Shown here piece after piece: positions 1-6,850 of a DNA stretch of 21,992 nt. Within the stretch, counting starts at the first letter, position 1. The number at the start of each line of letters is the position of its first letter. Under the pieces are notes generated by a model that saw nothing but the letters and a program-made list of their open reading frames with translations, did no database searches and was not told the DNA's origin. The translations under genes were made by a program, and so were the position numbers. Source of the DNA: Anaerolinea thermophila (GTDB lineage: Bacteria; Chloroflexota; Anaerolineae; Anaerolineales; DRKV01); the NCBI GenBank assembly GCA_020722405.1, contig DYKW01000007.1:1-21992 (forward strand), given 5' to 3'.

Positions 1-294
1 TTGCAACCAGAAAGCTTCAGGTAAGAAAGCAACTGAGCCTGATGAATCGGCATCACCTCGACAACGACCGCTTCTTCGACGAGAAGATCCAGGCAGTAGC
101 CACAATCCGGCTTGACCTCCCGATAGACCACGGGCAGGGGTTTCTGTTGTTCCACCTTCAGGCCGCGTTGGGCCAAAAGTCAGACAGGCTTCATACGCCG
201 ACTCCAGAAGGCCAGGCCCCAGAGCGCGGTGCACTTCAATAGCGGCACCGATCATGCTCTCCGTGATCTGGTCAAGATTTTCCCGTTCTGTCAT
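1..294 (-). pseudogene. GxxExxY-family protein, frameshifted and partial
   Basis: Read on the minus strand from an ATG at 294, the product begins MTERENLDQITESMIGAAIE and continues through GPGLLESAYEACL, which holds the family's defining G-x-x-E-x-x-Y motif. The reading frame then breaks at about 161-180. Homology resumes in another frame as QRGLKVEQQKPLPVVY, then DCGYCLDLLVEEAVVVEV and MPIHQAQLLSYLKLSGC, up to the window edge. This family (PDDEXK-like fold, TIGR04256/PF13366) has no firmly established role. Two lesions are visible: the frameshift, and an apparent in-frame loss of about seven residues after VVVEV at about 50-56. The second lesion removes the lysine of the E-x-K motif that I expect from the family. 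The gene is divergent from rdgB and its 3' end lies outside the window. A sequencing error could explain the frameshift but not the deletion. Confidence 0.72.
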
Positions 295-365
295 CTCAGC
301 GCTCTCTGTGCGTTCTCGGCGGTAAACAAATACCCCAATTACATCCCCAAAAACAGAATTTTCCC

Positions 366-965
366 ATGACCGACTTGTTGATTGCCACCTCCAACCCGGA
401 CAAGGTGCGGGAAATCACTGCCTTGCTGAATGGTCTGCCATACGCCTTGCGTACCCTCAACGACCTGTCACAGCACCTGAATGTAGAGGAAACCGGCCAC
501 ACCTACCGCGCCAACGCGACGCTCAAAGCACAGGCTTACGCCCAGGCCAGCGGTCTGCCCACACTGGCGGACGATTCCGGCCTGGAAGTGGCGGCCCTCA
601 ACGGGCTACCCGGCATTCGTTCAGCACGCTTTGCCCCCCACGTACAAGCCTCCGATGCCGACCGTCGCACTTACCTGCTGGAAAACCTGAGGTCGCATCC
701 ACGCCCGTGGACGGCGCGCTTCGTATGCATGGTATGTCTAGCGCTGCCTTCGGGCGACCTGCATTACACCCAGGGCATTTGTCCAGGGGAAATCGTCCCC
801 GAAGAACGCGGCGCCAACGGCTTCGGCTACGACCCCATTTTCTACCTGCCCGAGCGTGGCTGCACCATGGCCGAACTCTCTGAGGCAGAGAAGAACTTGC
901 TCAGCCACCGCGGCCGGGCCATCCAGGCTATGCGCCCCCTCTTACAGCGCGTGCTAGGGAAGTAA
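366..965 (+). CDS. rdgB: XTP/dITP diphosphatase (RdgB/HAM1 family)
   Basis: This 199-residue protein has the length and motifs of the RdgB/HAM1/Ham1p family. Such enzymes hydrolyse non-canonical purine triphosphates (XTP, dITP, ITP) to the monophosphate plus pyrophosphate, keeping them out of DNA and RNA in the cytosol. Visible motifs are the N-terminal triphosphate-binding SNPDKVREI (from residue 9), ADDSGLEV with the probable catalytic Asp69, GANGFGYDPIFY (149-160) and SHRGRA (180-185). All expected blocks are present, so it should be active. The ATG at 366 gives the family's normal N-terminus, but no convincing Shine-Dalgarno site precedes it. It is divergent from the broken GxxExxY gene, with 71 bp between them. 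The second nucleotide-pyrophosphatase gene in this window, the mazG fusion, is functionally related but on the other strand. Confidence 0.95.
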   Translation: MTDLLIATSNPDKVREITALLNGLPYALRTLNDLSQHLNVEETGHTYRANATLKAQAYAQASGLPTLADDSGLEVAALNGLPGIRSARFAPHVQASDADRRTYLLENLRSHPRPWTARFVCMVCLALPSGDLHYTQGICPGEIVPEERGANGFGYDPIFYLPERGCTMAELSEAEKNLLSHRGRAIQAMRPLLQRVLGK

Positions 966-1043
966 AGCGAAAAGTGCGAGGGCACGACAAACGATAGACA
1001 CCCGACAATCGGCTCTTTGGGATTTTCCGTGATGCACCCTCAT

Positions 1044-1099
1044 ATCTGGCAACACGCCGTAGGGCGGAATTAATTCCGCCCTACATCTGGCGGCGCGCC
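1044..1099. repeat. 26-bp perfect palindrome between 15-bp direct repeats
   Basis: Positions 1059-1084 form a perfect palindrome with arms GTAGGGCGGAATT and AATTCCGCCCTAC and no loop. It is bounded exactly by two imperfect direct repeats, ATCTGGCAACACGCC (1044-1058) and ATCTGGCGGCGCGCC (1085-1099), which match at 12 of 15 positions. No T-run follows on either strand, so it does not look like a canonical intrinsic terminator of rdgB, though such a stem could protect a 3' end. It resembles REP-like or miniature palindromic repeats. Whether it is repeated elsewhere in the genome cannot be seen here. Confidence 0.7.
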
Positions 1100-1142
1100 A
1101 ATTCCTAATGAACCCGACAATCTCAACAATCGAAGATGAGTG

Positions 1143-1148
1143 TATAAT
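1143..1148 (+). promoter_or_regulatory. Candidate -10 box for the acyl-CoA dehydrogenase gene
   Basis: A perfect TATAAT lies 114 bp upstream of the ATG at 1263. No good -35 hexamer sits 16-18 bp upstream; the nearest TTGACA-like words, TCAACA and CCGACA, are 14 and 23 bp away. Transcription from here would give an approximately 105-nt 5' leader. The 297-bp spacer 966-1262 holds otherwise only the palindrome and no credible gene. Confidence 0.4.
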
Positions 1149-1262
1149 GAGTTCGGTGGACGCACTGCTATCCATTTTTATCACCGCACGTTCTCCGCAT
1201 CTCGGCGGACATCCAAACGCCATAACTATTTGAGCGCCTCTATCTTCAAACAGGAGAAATAC

Positions 1263-2516
1263 ATGTCTATTGAATCTATGCTCAATGACGAGGAAAGGGC
1301 ACTCCGCAGGCACATGCAGGATTTTGTCGCCAGTGTCCCCCGTCAACTATTGTTGGATATGGACGCGGATAAGGTCTTGTATCCGCGCGAATTCGTCGAA
1401 GAAGCCGGCCGGCGCGGGCTGTTGGGTCTCCGTTTTGCCCCGCAGTGGGGGGGTGCGGGCCTGCCCTGGCGTTCAGAACTGCTGGCCTTAGAGGAAGTCG
1501 GCGTGTTGGGTACTGCCCTAGCCTGCCTGTACTCCCTGGTCTCCATCGTGGGGGAAGCCATCCACGTCTTCGGGACGGAGGCACAAAAGGAAAAGTACCT
1601 GAAACCCATGATCAGCGGTCAAATCACCGTGGCCGAAGGGTTAACGGAGCCGCGTGGCGGGTCGGATTTCTTCGGTGCGACCACGCGCGCCCGCCGCGAG
1701 GGAGATACGTTTTATATCAGCGGCCAAAAGCGCTTCGTAGTCGGCGCTGAGGGAGCCGATCTCTTTCTCATTTACGCCAAGGTAGATGGCATCCCTGACC
1801 CCAAGCAGGCCATGAGCGCCTTTTTGGTGGAACGAGATTTCGGCGTACAAGTGCATCACGTGTACGGATTGATGGGTACGCGCGGCGGCGGAACCGGCCG
1901 CATTGTGTTCAAGGATACCCCGGTGCCCCTCAGCAACGTCCTGGGAGGCGAGGCCGGCATCGGACAAGGCAGCGCGGTGTTCCACCAGATGATGATTCCG
2001 GAACGCATGACCTCTGCAGGCGGCGCGATCGGCATGGGGCAGGCGGCACTCGAAATCGCGGCACGCTACGCGGACAAACGAAAAGCCTTCGGGCAGAAAA
2101 TTCGACACTTCGAAGGGGTAAACTTCAAAATCGCCGAGAGCCTTACTTTGCTTGATGCCGCCCGGGGTCTCAATTATGCCGTCGGACAAACCATTGATAG
2201 CGGCACTACATCTGCGGGCAAGGTACGGCGGTTGGTGTCTGAAGCCAAGAAATTTTCCACCGAAGCGGCGTGGGAGGTCGTCAACCATGCCATGCAAATC
2301 CTGGGAGGAATCGGATATACGGACGTTTTCCCGGTAGAACGGCTTTTGCGCGACGTGCGGTTGATTACCATCTGGACGGGCACCAACGAGATTATGAACC
2401 TGGTGATACAGCATGAATTCTACAAAGAGTTTCTGGCAACACCACAAGGCGGACGGAATGTGGAAGCGGATGCGGAAAACGCCGATGCGGAGGAAGAAAA
2501 AATTTATAGTGATTGA
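1263..2516 (+). CDS. Acyl-CoA dehydrogenase family protein
   Basis: This 417-residue FAD-dependent acyl-CoA dehydrogenase should introduce an alpha-beta double bond into an acyl-CoA and pass electrons to ETF. The helical N-terminal domain runs to about residue 120. The beta-domain carries TEPRGGSD (128-134), which contacts flavin and substrate. The C-terminal four-helix domain carries RKAFGQKI (273-280) and QILGGIGY (345-352). The usual catalytic Glu of the YEGT motif is replaced: the sequence is IWTGTNEI, with Thr372. A Glu at 247, in IPERMTSAGG, matches the alternative catalytic position used by isovaleryl-CoA and long-chain dehydrogenases. The acidic tail from about residue 400 is atypical. 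Start: ATG 1263 has AGGAG six bases upstream and a family-like N-terminus; an in-frame ATG at 1140 has no such support. The substrate cannot be told from sequence. Confidence 0.92.
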   Translation: MSIESMLNDEERALRRHMQDFVASVPRQLLLDMDADKVLYPREFVEEAGRRGLLGLRFAPQWGGAGLPWRSELLALEEVGVLGTALACLYSLVSIVGEAIHVFGTEAQKEKYLKPMISGQITVAEGLTEPRGGSDFFGATTRARREGDTFYISGQKRFVVGAEGADLFLIYAKVDGIPDPKQAMSAFLVERDFGVQVHHVYGLMGTRGGGTGRIVFKDTPVPLSNVLGGEAGIGQGSAVFHQMMIPERMTSAGGAIGMGQAALEIAARYADKRKAFGQKIRHFEGVNFKIAESLTLLDAARGLNYAVGQTIDSGTTSAGKVRRLVSEAKKFSTEAAWEVVNHAMQILGGIGYTDVFPVERLLRDVRLITIWTGTNEIMNLVIQHEFYKEFLATPQGGRNVEADAENADAEEEKIYSD

Positions 2517-2549
2517 CGGTGGACGGTGGATGACAGACCAAAGACGGTG
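2515..2549. repeat. 7-bp tandem repeat array, left copy
   Basis: Five consecutive 7-mers, GACGGTG, GACGGTG, GATGACA, GACCAAA, GACGGTG, begin inside the TGA stop codon of the acyl-CoA dehydrogenase gene. A related array with the same unit in the same orientation lies at 3513-3568. Confidence 0.75.
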
Positions 2550-2630
2550 GCTGAATACCCGACCGATAAACGCAAAATGCAGATGAGAAGACTACACGAC
2601 CACCCGGCGGCGTGGGAGCCGCCTCTGCTG

Positions 2631-2694
2631 GCTACCCGACTACGCGACTACCTGACTACCTGACTATCCGACTATCGAACTACCCACTAACCCA
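2631..2694. repeat. 8-bp tandem repeat array, left copy
   Basis: Eight degenerate 8-mers of the type ACTACCTG / ACTATCCG fill the leader of the AIM24 gene, ending about 6 bp before its AGGAG. The same octamer class recurs at 3572-3619, after a 7-mer array in both places. Unit phase is regular, with substitutions mostly at positions 5-8. Confidence 0.75.
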
Positions 2695-2713
2695 TACCAA
2701 AGGAGTGAAAACT

Positions 2714-3490
2714 ATGGCAGACGTAATTGATTACACCATCTACGGCAATGACCTGCAACTCGTAGAGGTCGAACTGGACCCCGGCGAAGGCGTGCGCGCC
2801 GAAGTCGGTACGATGACTTACATGGAAGACGACATCGAGATGCAAACCGGCACCGGCGGTGGTTTGTTCAAAGGCTTCAAACGCATGATAACCGGTGAGA
2901 GTTTCTTCATCACCACCTTCATGAATAACGGGCGCCAAAAGCGTCGCGCGGCTTTTTCCGCTCCCTATCCGGGCAAAATCGTGCCCTTCGACCTGGATGT
3001 CTTCAACGGCCAGGTACTTTGCCAGAAAGATTCTTTCCTGTGTGCGGCGCGCGGCATCGAGATTGAAGTGGCCTTCACCAAGAAGATTGGCGCCGGGCTG
3101 TTCGGCGGAGAAGGCTTTATCCTGCAACGTCTGACCGGTGACGGGATGGTCTTCGCGCACGCCGGTGGTACGGTCATCGAGAAAACGCTGGCCGCGGGCG
3201 AAACGTTACGCGTGGATACCGGCTGTATCGTGGCCTTTGCTACGACCATACAATACGATATCCGCTTTGTAGGCGGCTTCAAAAATGCCCTGTTCGGCGG
3301 CGAGGGGCTTTTCCTGGCCACGCTGACCGGCCCCGGCAAGGTTTACCTGCAAAGTTTGCCTTTTTCCCGCCTGGTAGACCGCATCAAGCAGGGCACTAGT
3401 TCCTCCTCCGGCGGTGGTGATGAGACGCGCGGGGCAGCCGGTTTGGGCGGCGATATTCTCAAAAACATCATCAGCGGCGGCGGCGGCTAA
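2714..3490 (+). CDS. TIGR00266/AIM24-family protein
   Basis: This 258-residue protein belongs to the AIM24 family (TIGR00266, PF01987), a beta-rich tryptophan-RNA-binding-attenuator-like fold. The yeast member AIM24 is mitochondrial and linked to inner-membrane organisation; no biochemical role is established for the bacterial members. Glycine-rich family signatures are plain: GTGGGLFKGFKRMITGESFF in the first third, GAGLFGGEGFILQRLTGDG in the middle, and ALFGGEGLFLATLTGPG followed by YLQSLPFSRLVDRI near the end. The tail is Ser/Gly-rich and ends GGGG. No signal peptide or membrane segment is visible. Start: ATG 2714 with AGGAG eight bases upstream. The reading frame stays open back to 2612, but that stretch merely translates the octamer repeats. 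The gene is boxed in by matched repeat arrays on both sides. Confidence 0.88.
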   Translation: MADVIDYTIYGNDLQLVEVELDPGEGVRAEVGTMTYMEDDIEMQTGTGGGLFKGFKRMITGESFFITTFMNNGRQKRRAAFSAPYPGKIVPFDLDVFNGQVLCQKDSFLCAARGIEIEVAFTKKIGAGLFGGEGFILQRLTGDGMVFAHAGGTVIEKTLAAGETLRVDTGCIVAFATTIQYDIRFVGGFKNALFGGEGLFLATLTGPGKVYLQSLPFSRLVDRIKQGTSSSSGGGDETRGAAGLGGDILKNIISGGGG

Positions 3491-3512
3491 AAGTGCTAAA
3501 TGTGTGGGGGGG

Positions 3513-3568
3513 GATGACGGACGGTAGACGGTAGACGGTGGATGGTAGACGACAGACCGCGGACGATG
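3513..3568. repeat. 7-bp tandem repeat array, right copy
   Basis: Eight consecutive 7-mers: GATGACG, GACGGTA, GACGGTA, GACGGTG, GATGGTA, GACGACA, GACCGCG, GACGATG. This is the same unit and orientation as at 2515-2549, including the shared order of perfect units followed by GATG- and GACC-type units. A G-run precedes it. Confidence 0.78.
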
Positions 3569-3571
3569 GCC

Positions 3572-3619
3572 AACTACCTAACTATCCAACTATCTAACTA
3601 TCTAACTATCTAACTACCC
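3572..3619. repeat. 8-bp tandem repeat array, right copy
   Basis: Six 8-mers: AACTACCT, AACTATCC, three identical AACTATCT and AACTACCC. The last unit contains CTA at 3614-3616, which is the TAG stop codon of the convergent MazG-fusion gene. Confidence 0.82.
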
Positions 3620-5068
3620 CACCACCTTTTTTGCCTCCCGCCACAGGGCGTCCAATTCATCCGGCGACATTGCCGCAAGCGGGCGCTGTGTGGCGCGCGC
3701 TTGCGCTTCGAGGTACTCAAAGCGTGCCCGAAAACGGGCGTTGGCGGTGCGCAGGGCGGTTTCGGCCTCCACGTCATCCCAACGCGCCAGGTTGACCAGC
3801 GAGAACAAGATATCGCCAAATTCGGCCTGCCGTTCGGCGGGGTTGGCCGCGTGTTCGAATTCGTCCAGTTCTTCTTGTAGTTTTTCCCACACACCCTGGC
3901 GGGTTGGCCAATCGAAGCCTACACGTGCAGCGCGCGCCTGGTAAGCCTGTGCCTGTGCCAAGGCGGGCAAGGCGGCCGAGATACCTGCCAAAATGCCCTT
4001 CTCCGGTTCGCCATTCTCGGCGCGCTCATCGGCCTTCAGTTTCTCCCAGTTTTGCACCACAGCCTGCTCATCGGCCAATTCCAGTTCCCCGAAGACATGC
4101 GGATGACGGCGGATGATTTTGGTGGTAATGCCGTGCACCACGTCCGCCAAGGTAAACTCGCCCTCCTCGGCTGCAATTTGCGCCTGTAAGAAAATGTGCA
4201 GCAACAGATCGCCCAACTCCTCACGCAAAGCGGGGAGGTCTTGCGCGTCCAGGGCAGCCAGCACCTCGTAGGCTTCTTCCAAGAAATCGGCGCGCAACGA
4301 CTGATGCGTCTGCTTACGGTCCCAGGGACAGCCATCGGGAGCGCGCAAGCGTGCCACCACTTCGTGAAAAGCCTCGCAGGAGGCATTCTCTCCCAACGGC
4401 GGCAGGTAGAGCACCGTCATCAAGCCAATGTGCGGGGAACGGTCAATGGCATACAGCGGCAAGTCTTCGACAACCTGCTGAGAAGTCCCAGCAGCATGCA
4501 CCAGTTTGACGGGATGTTCGTCGGGATAGACGCTCATCAGCGTCAGTTTGACTTCGGAGGCCGTGTGGTGGTCGTAGATTTGGGCGATGAAGGCGGGGGA
4601 ATCGGGCGGGAAATTGGGGGTGTGCCGCGTCCCCAGGGTTAACGCGTCCCCCAGGGTGGCGCGCGGGAACGGATCCAACCCCAGGGTTTCCCAGACCACC
4701 TCCAGGAAACTCAACCCACCTACGAGTCGCGTTTGTATCCCTTGCTTCCGGGCACGGCGAAGAATCTCGGGGGCGGTGTCTTCCGCCACAAAGGGATGTC
4801 CCGGCACGGCGTAAATCACCCCCTGCGGACGCTGTCCCAGGACGAGCACTTCCTCCACAATGCGGGCGTAAACGTCCTGAAAAGAAGGTAAGGTCTCGTA
4901 AAGGTGGTCAAAAGCGTGAATTTTCACTTGTGAGGGCAGCGCATCCAGGGTAGGATGTTGGCGGGTGCGTACCCAGATTTCGTCGGCGGTGGTGAGCGTC
5001 TCCCAGGCCTGACGGGTCAAGTGGTCTGGGTTTCCGGGGCCGAGGCCAAGAATGGTAATGTGTGCCAA
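3614..5068 (-). CDS. mazG: Tetrapyrrole methylase-MazG fusion (YabN type)
   Basis: This 484-residue two-domain protein has an N-terminal SAM-dependent tetrapyrrole (corrin/porphyrin) methylase-like domain (about 1-225), with GLGPGN at 8-13 and PGHP at 89-92. A MazG nucleoside-triphosphate pyrophosphohydrolase region follows (about 232-484). MazG metal-binding acidic motifs occur twice: EEAYE (264-268) with EELGDLL (283-289), and EELDEFE (399-405) with EFGDILF (416-422). CPWD at 247-250 and RRHPHVF at 320-326 are also typical. This matches the B. subtilis YabN architecture; the methylase substrate is unknown for that class. The start is TTG at 5068, with AGGAG six bases upstream and an N-terminus (AHITILGLGPGN) that fits the family. 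The ATG at 5098 lies inside the terminator stem. The TAG stop lies in an 8-bp repeat unit. It follows rpsI by 105 bp. Confidence 0.93.
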   Translation of the reverse strand: MAHITILGLGPGNPDHLTRQAWETLTTADEIWVRTRQHPTLDALPSQVKIHAFDHLYETLPSFQDVYARIVEEVLVLGQRPQGVIYAVPGHPFVAEDTAPEILRRARKQGIQTRLVGGLSFLEVVWETLGLDPFPRATLGDALTLGTRHTPNFPPDSPAFIAQIYDHHTASEVKLTLMSVYPDEHPVKLVHAAGTSQQVVEDLPLYAIDRSPHIGLMTVLYLPPLGENASCEAFHEVVARLRAPDGCPWDRKQTHQSLRADFLEEAYEVLAALDAQDLPALREELGDLLLHIFLQAQIAAEEGEFTLADVVHGITTKIIRRHPHVFGELELADEQAVVQNWEKLKADERAENGEPEKGILAGISAALPALAQAQAYQARAARVGFDWPTRQGVWEKLQEELDEFEHAANPAERQAEFGDILFSLVNLARWDDVEAETALRTANARFRARFEYLEAQARATQRPLAAMSPDELDALWREAKKVVG

Positions 5069-5074
5069 GGGGTT

Positions 5075-5079
5075 CTCCT
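5075..5079 (-). promoter_or_regulatory. Shine-Dalgarno site fixing a TTG start
   Basis: AGGAG on the minus strand lies six bases upstream of TTG at 5068. No ATG or GTG lies in frame between them, so this site decides the start of the methylase-MazG gene. Confidence 0.85.
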
Positions 5080-5087
5080 GTGAATGC

Positions 5088-5135
5088 AAAAAACGCAAAC
5101 GTAAAACGCCGGGGAGGGCGCTTTACGTTTGCGTT
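5088..5135 (-). terminator. Intrinsic terminator at the end of the ribosomal cluster
   Basis: On the minus strand AACGCAAACGTAAA (5135-5122) pairs perfectly with TTTACGTTTGCGTT (5105-5092). After one mismatch, four more G/C pairs close a six-base loop. The 3' arm runs straight into a six-T tract (5093-5088). This is a textbook rho-independent terminator downstream of rpsI. Only 19 bases separate it from the TTG start of the next gene. Confidence 0.92.
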
Positions 5136-5148
5136 GATAAATTTCGGT

Positions 5149-5160
5149 GCGGTATACCGC
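5149..5160. other. Short perfect palindrome after rpsI
   Basis: GCGGTATACCGC is a perfect 12-bp inverted repeat, extendable by a few pairs around a bulge. It lies between the rpsI stop codon and the terminator. It may be a small 3' stem or an operator; nothing else supports either. Confidence 0.4.
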
Positions 5161-5173
5161 AACCAAGGGGGAA

Positions 5174-5569
5174 TTAACGCTTGGTGTAGGTCGGGGCCTT
5201 GCGGGCGCGTTTGAGACCTGGTTTTTTACGTTCCTTGATGCGAGCGTCGCGGGTCAAGAAACCGTTACGGCGTATAAGGGCATGTAAATCCGGGTTCCAT
5301 TTTGCCAGGGCGCGCGCCAGACCAAGTTGGACGGCATCTTTCTGCCCGGTCACACCACCACCAGAAACGACAACGGAGATGTCAAATTTTTTCTGGTCTT
5401 CATTGGTGACGGTCAGAGGTGCAAAGGCGGCATCGTAGTCGCCCAAGCGAGTGAAATATGCCTGTGCCGGTTTCTCATTGACGGTAAAGTTACCTTCACC
5501 CTCCATGATGCGTACACGGGCAATGGCTTCTTTGCGCCGACCAACACCTTCGTAATATTGTTTTGCCAT
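5174..5569 (-). CDS. rpsI: 30S ribosomal protein S9
   Basis: This 131-residue protein begins MAKQYYEGVGRRKEAIARVR. It contains GGGVTGQKDAVQLGLARAL, and its basic tail ends KAPTYTKR, whose terminal Lys-Arg reaches toward the P-site tRNA in bacterial S9. Length is normal. AAGGAG lies ten bases before the ATG. It forms the usual rplM-rpsI pair, 14 bp after rplM, and is the last ribosomal gene before the terminator. Confidence 0.98.
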   Translation of the reverse strand: MAKQYYEGVGRRKEAIARVRIMEGEGNFTVNEKPAQAYFTRLGDYDAAFAPLTVTNEDQKKFDISVVVSGGGVTGQKDAVQLGLARALAKWNPDLHALIRRNGFLTRDARIKERKKPGLKRARKAPTYTKR

Positions 5570-5583
5570 AGGTCAGGTACTCC

Positions 5584-6018
5584 TTAAGCCAACGGTTTTG
5601 GGTTTTGGGCTTCGTGAGGGTAGTGCGGGCCGGCGTAAATCTTCAGTTTACGCATCAACTTACGCCCGTAACGGTTTTTGGGCAACATACCCCAGACGGC
5701 ACTACGCAGCACACGTTCGGGGTGCTTTTTAAGTTGTTCGCGCAGCGAGATGGACTTGATACCGCTCGGATAACCGGAATGACGGTAGTATTTTTTGTCA
5801 TCCAGTTTGTTGCCGGTCACCTGTACGCGTTCGGCGTTGATTACCACAACGAAGTCACCATTATCCGCGCCCGGCGTGTAGTTGGGTTTGTCTTTGCCCA
5901 GCAAGATGGTTGCAATTTGGGTTGCCAGACGGCCGAGGTTGCGGTCGTTAGCGTCTACCAGCACCCATTCACGGGTCAATTCACCTGCTTTGGGATAATA
6001 GGTTTTTTGGTTTGCCAT
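5584..6018 (-). CDS. rplM: 50S ribosomal protein L13
   Basis: This 144-residue L13 is an early-assembling 23S rRNA binder. The sequence shows WVLVDANDRNLGRLATQIA, the central YYRHSGYPSGIK and VWGMLPKNRYGRKLM, all diagnostic. ATG 6018 gives the family N-terminus MANQKTYYPK. A TTG at 6033 in the same frame would add five residues and lacks better support. The Shine-Dalgarno is poor, unlike most neighbours, so translational coupling to truA, which ends 20 bp upstream, is possible. L13 can regulate its own operon in other bacteria; no obvious L13 leader is seen. Confidence 0.97.
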   Translation of the reverse strand: MANQKTYYPKAGELTREWVLVDANDRNLGRLATQIATILLGKDKPNYTPGADNGDFVVVINAERVQVTGNKLDDKKYYRHSGYPSGIKSISLREQLKKHPERVLRSAVWGMLPKNRYGRKLMRKLKIYAGPHYPHEAQNPKPLA

Positions 6019-6038
6019 ATCTTTGTAATCCAATGAGG

Positions 6039-6824
6039 CTACACCCCGAAAACGGGGGGGATATCACACTCGTTTGATGGTGGTTGACTGTCGGGGTAAG
6101 CGACATGGGTCAACGTCAACCCACAGGCGGGCGCCAAGCCCTGCACCGGAGGGAAAGGGGGGTGCAAATGGGTAAGGATGGTTTCAGGAGCATAGGCTCC
6201 CTGCCCGATGGACACCAGTAAAGCGACGATGTGCCGCACCATGTGGTAAAGGAAGGCGTTGCCGGTCAGCGTCAGGGTGATGAAGGGGGGGCGGGGGAGC
6301 CATTGGGCCTTCAAGATGCGGCGCCGGGTACTGCTACCTAGTACGGGGGAACGCCCAAAGGCTGCAAAATCATGTTCCCCAACCAAATACTGCGTAGCGG
6401 CGACCAACAAATCGTACTGTGGCATAGGCCAGACCCGCCAGACATACCGTTCAAACAAAGGATGCCGTACAGGCGAACATAGCAAGCGGTAGCAATAGGT
6501 GCGTGCGAGCGCGTCGTAACGGGGGTGAAACGAGTCGCTTGCAAGGCGCACTTCAAGTGCCGAGACATCCTGTGGCAGATTGGCGTTCAATGCTCGTTGC
6601 AGAGTTTCACAGTCGTGGGCCCAATCCAGGTCAAATGCAATCACCTGGCCAGAAGCATGGACGCCGGCATCAGTACGACCGGCAGCCAGCAGGCTGGTGC
6701 CACGCCATTGTATGCGGCGTAAGGCTTCTTCTGTGACACTCTGCACTGTACGGCCTGCAACTTGACGCTGAAAGCCGGAAAAGTAGGTGCCATCGTATGC
6801 GAGTGTAACTTGATAACGTGCCAT
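6039..6824 (-). CDS. truA: tRNA pseudouridine(38-40) synthase TruA
   Basis: This 261-residue TruA isomerises uridines 38-40 in the anticodon stem-loop of many tRNAs. The N-terminal block LAYDGTYFSGFQRQ is present, as is the catalytic motif GRTDAGVHASGQ with nucleophile Asp52. HPRYDALARTYCYRL and the C-terminal FLYHMVRHIV complete the family set. The C-terminus from about residue 245 is Pro-rich and poorly alignable. It sits between rplQ and rplM as in many Gram-positive and Chloroflexota clusters. No free Shine-Dalgarno is visible: an 8-bp hairpin abuts the ATG and holds the only AGG. Confidence 0.96.
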   Translation of the reverse strand: MARYQVTLAYDGTYFSGFQRQVAGRTVQSVTEEALRRIQWRGTSLLAAGRTDAGVHASGQVIAFDLDWAHDCETLQRALNANLPQDVSALEVRLASDSFHPRYDALARTYCYRLLCSPVRHPLFERYVWRVWPMPQYDLLVAATQYLVGEHDFAAFGRSPVLGSSTRRRILKAQWLPRPPFITLTLTGNAFLYHMVRHIVALLVSIGQGAYAPETILTHLHPPFPPVQGLAPACGLTLTHVAYPDSQPPSNECDIPPVFGV

Positions 6825-6825
6825 A

Positions 6826-6845
6826 GTTAGCAGTGACCTGCTAAC
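6826..6845 (-). promoter_or_regulatory. Hairpin abutting the truA start codon
   Basis: On the minus strand GTTAGCAG-GTCA-CTGCTAAC forms a perfect 8-bp stem with a four-base loop, ending one base before the truA ATG. A Shine-Dalgarno-like AGG lies at the stem-loop junction. It may limit ribosome access and so lower TruA output relative to the flanking r-proteins. The function is inferred. Confidence 0.6.
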
Positions 6846-6850
6846 AGTTT

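Noticed and set aside
42..242. 66-codon plus-strand frame at the left edge
   Set aside because: It is antisense to the recognisable GxxExxY pseudogene and has no similarity to a known family or ribosome-binding site.
1059..1084. Intrinsic terminator of rdgB
   Set aside because: Perfect palindrome, but no T-tract on either side and an AATTAATT centre; it is better described as a repeat element.
1641..2447. 268-codon minus-strand frame within the acyl-CoA dehydrogenase gene
   Set aside because: Antisense shadow of a strongly supported coding region; composition of the translation is implausible.
2515..3619. CRISPR-like array
   Set aside because: The repeats are contiguous 7- and 8-mers without unique spacers, so they are minisatellite-type arrays.
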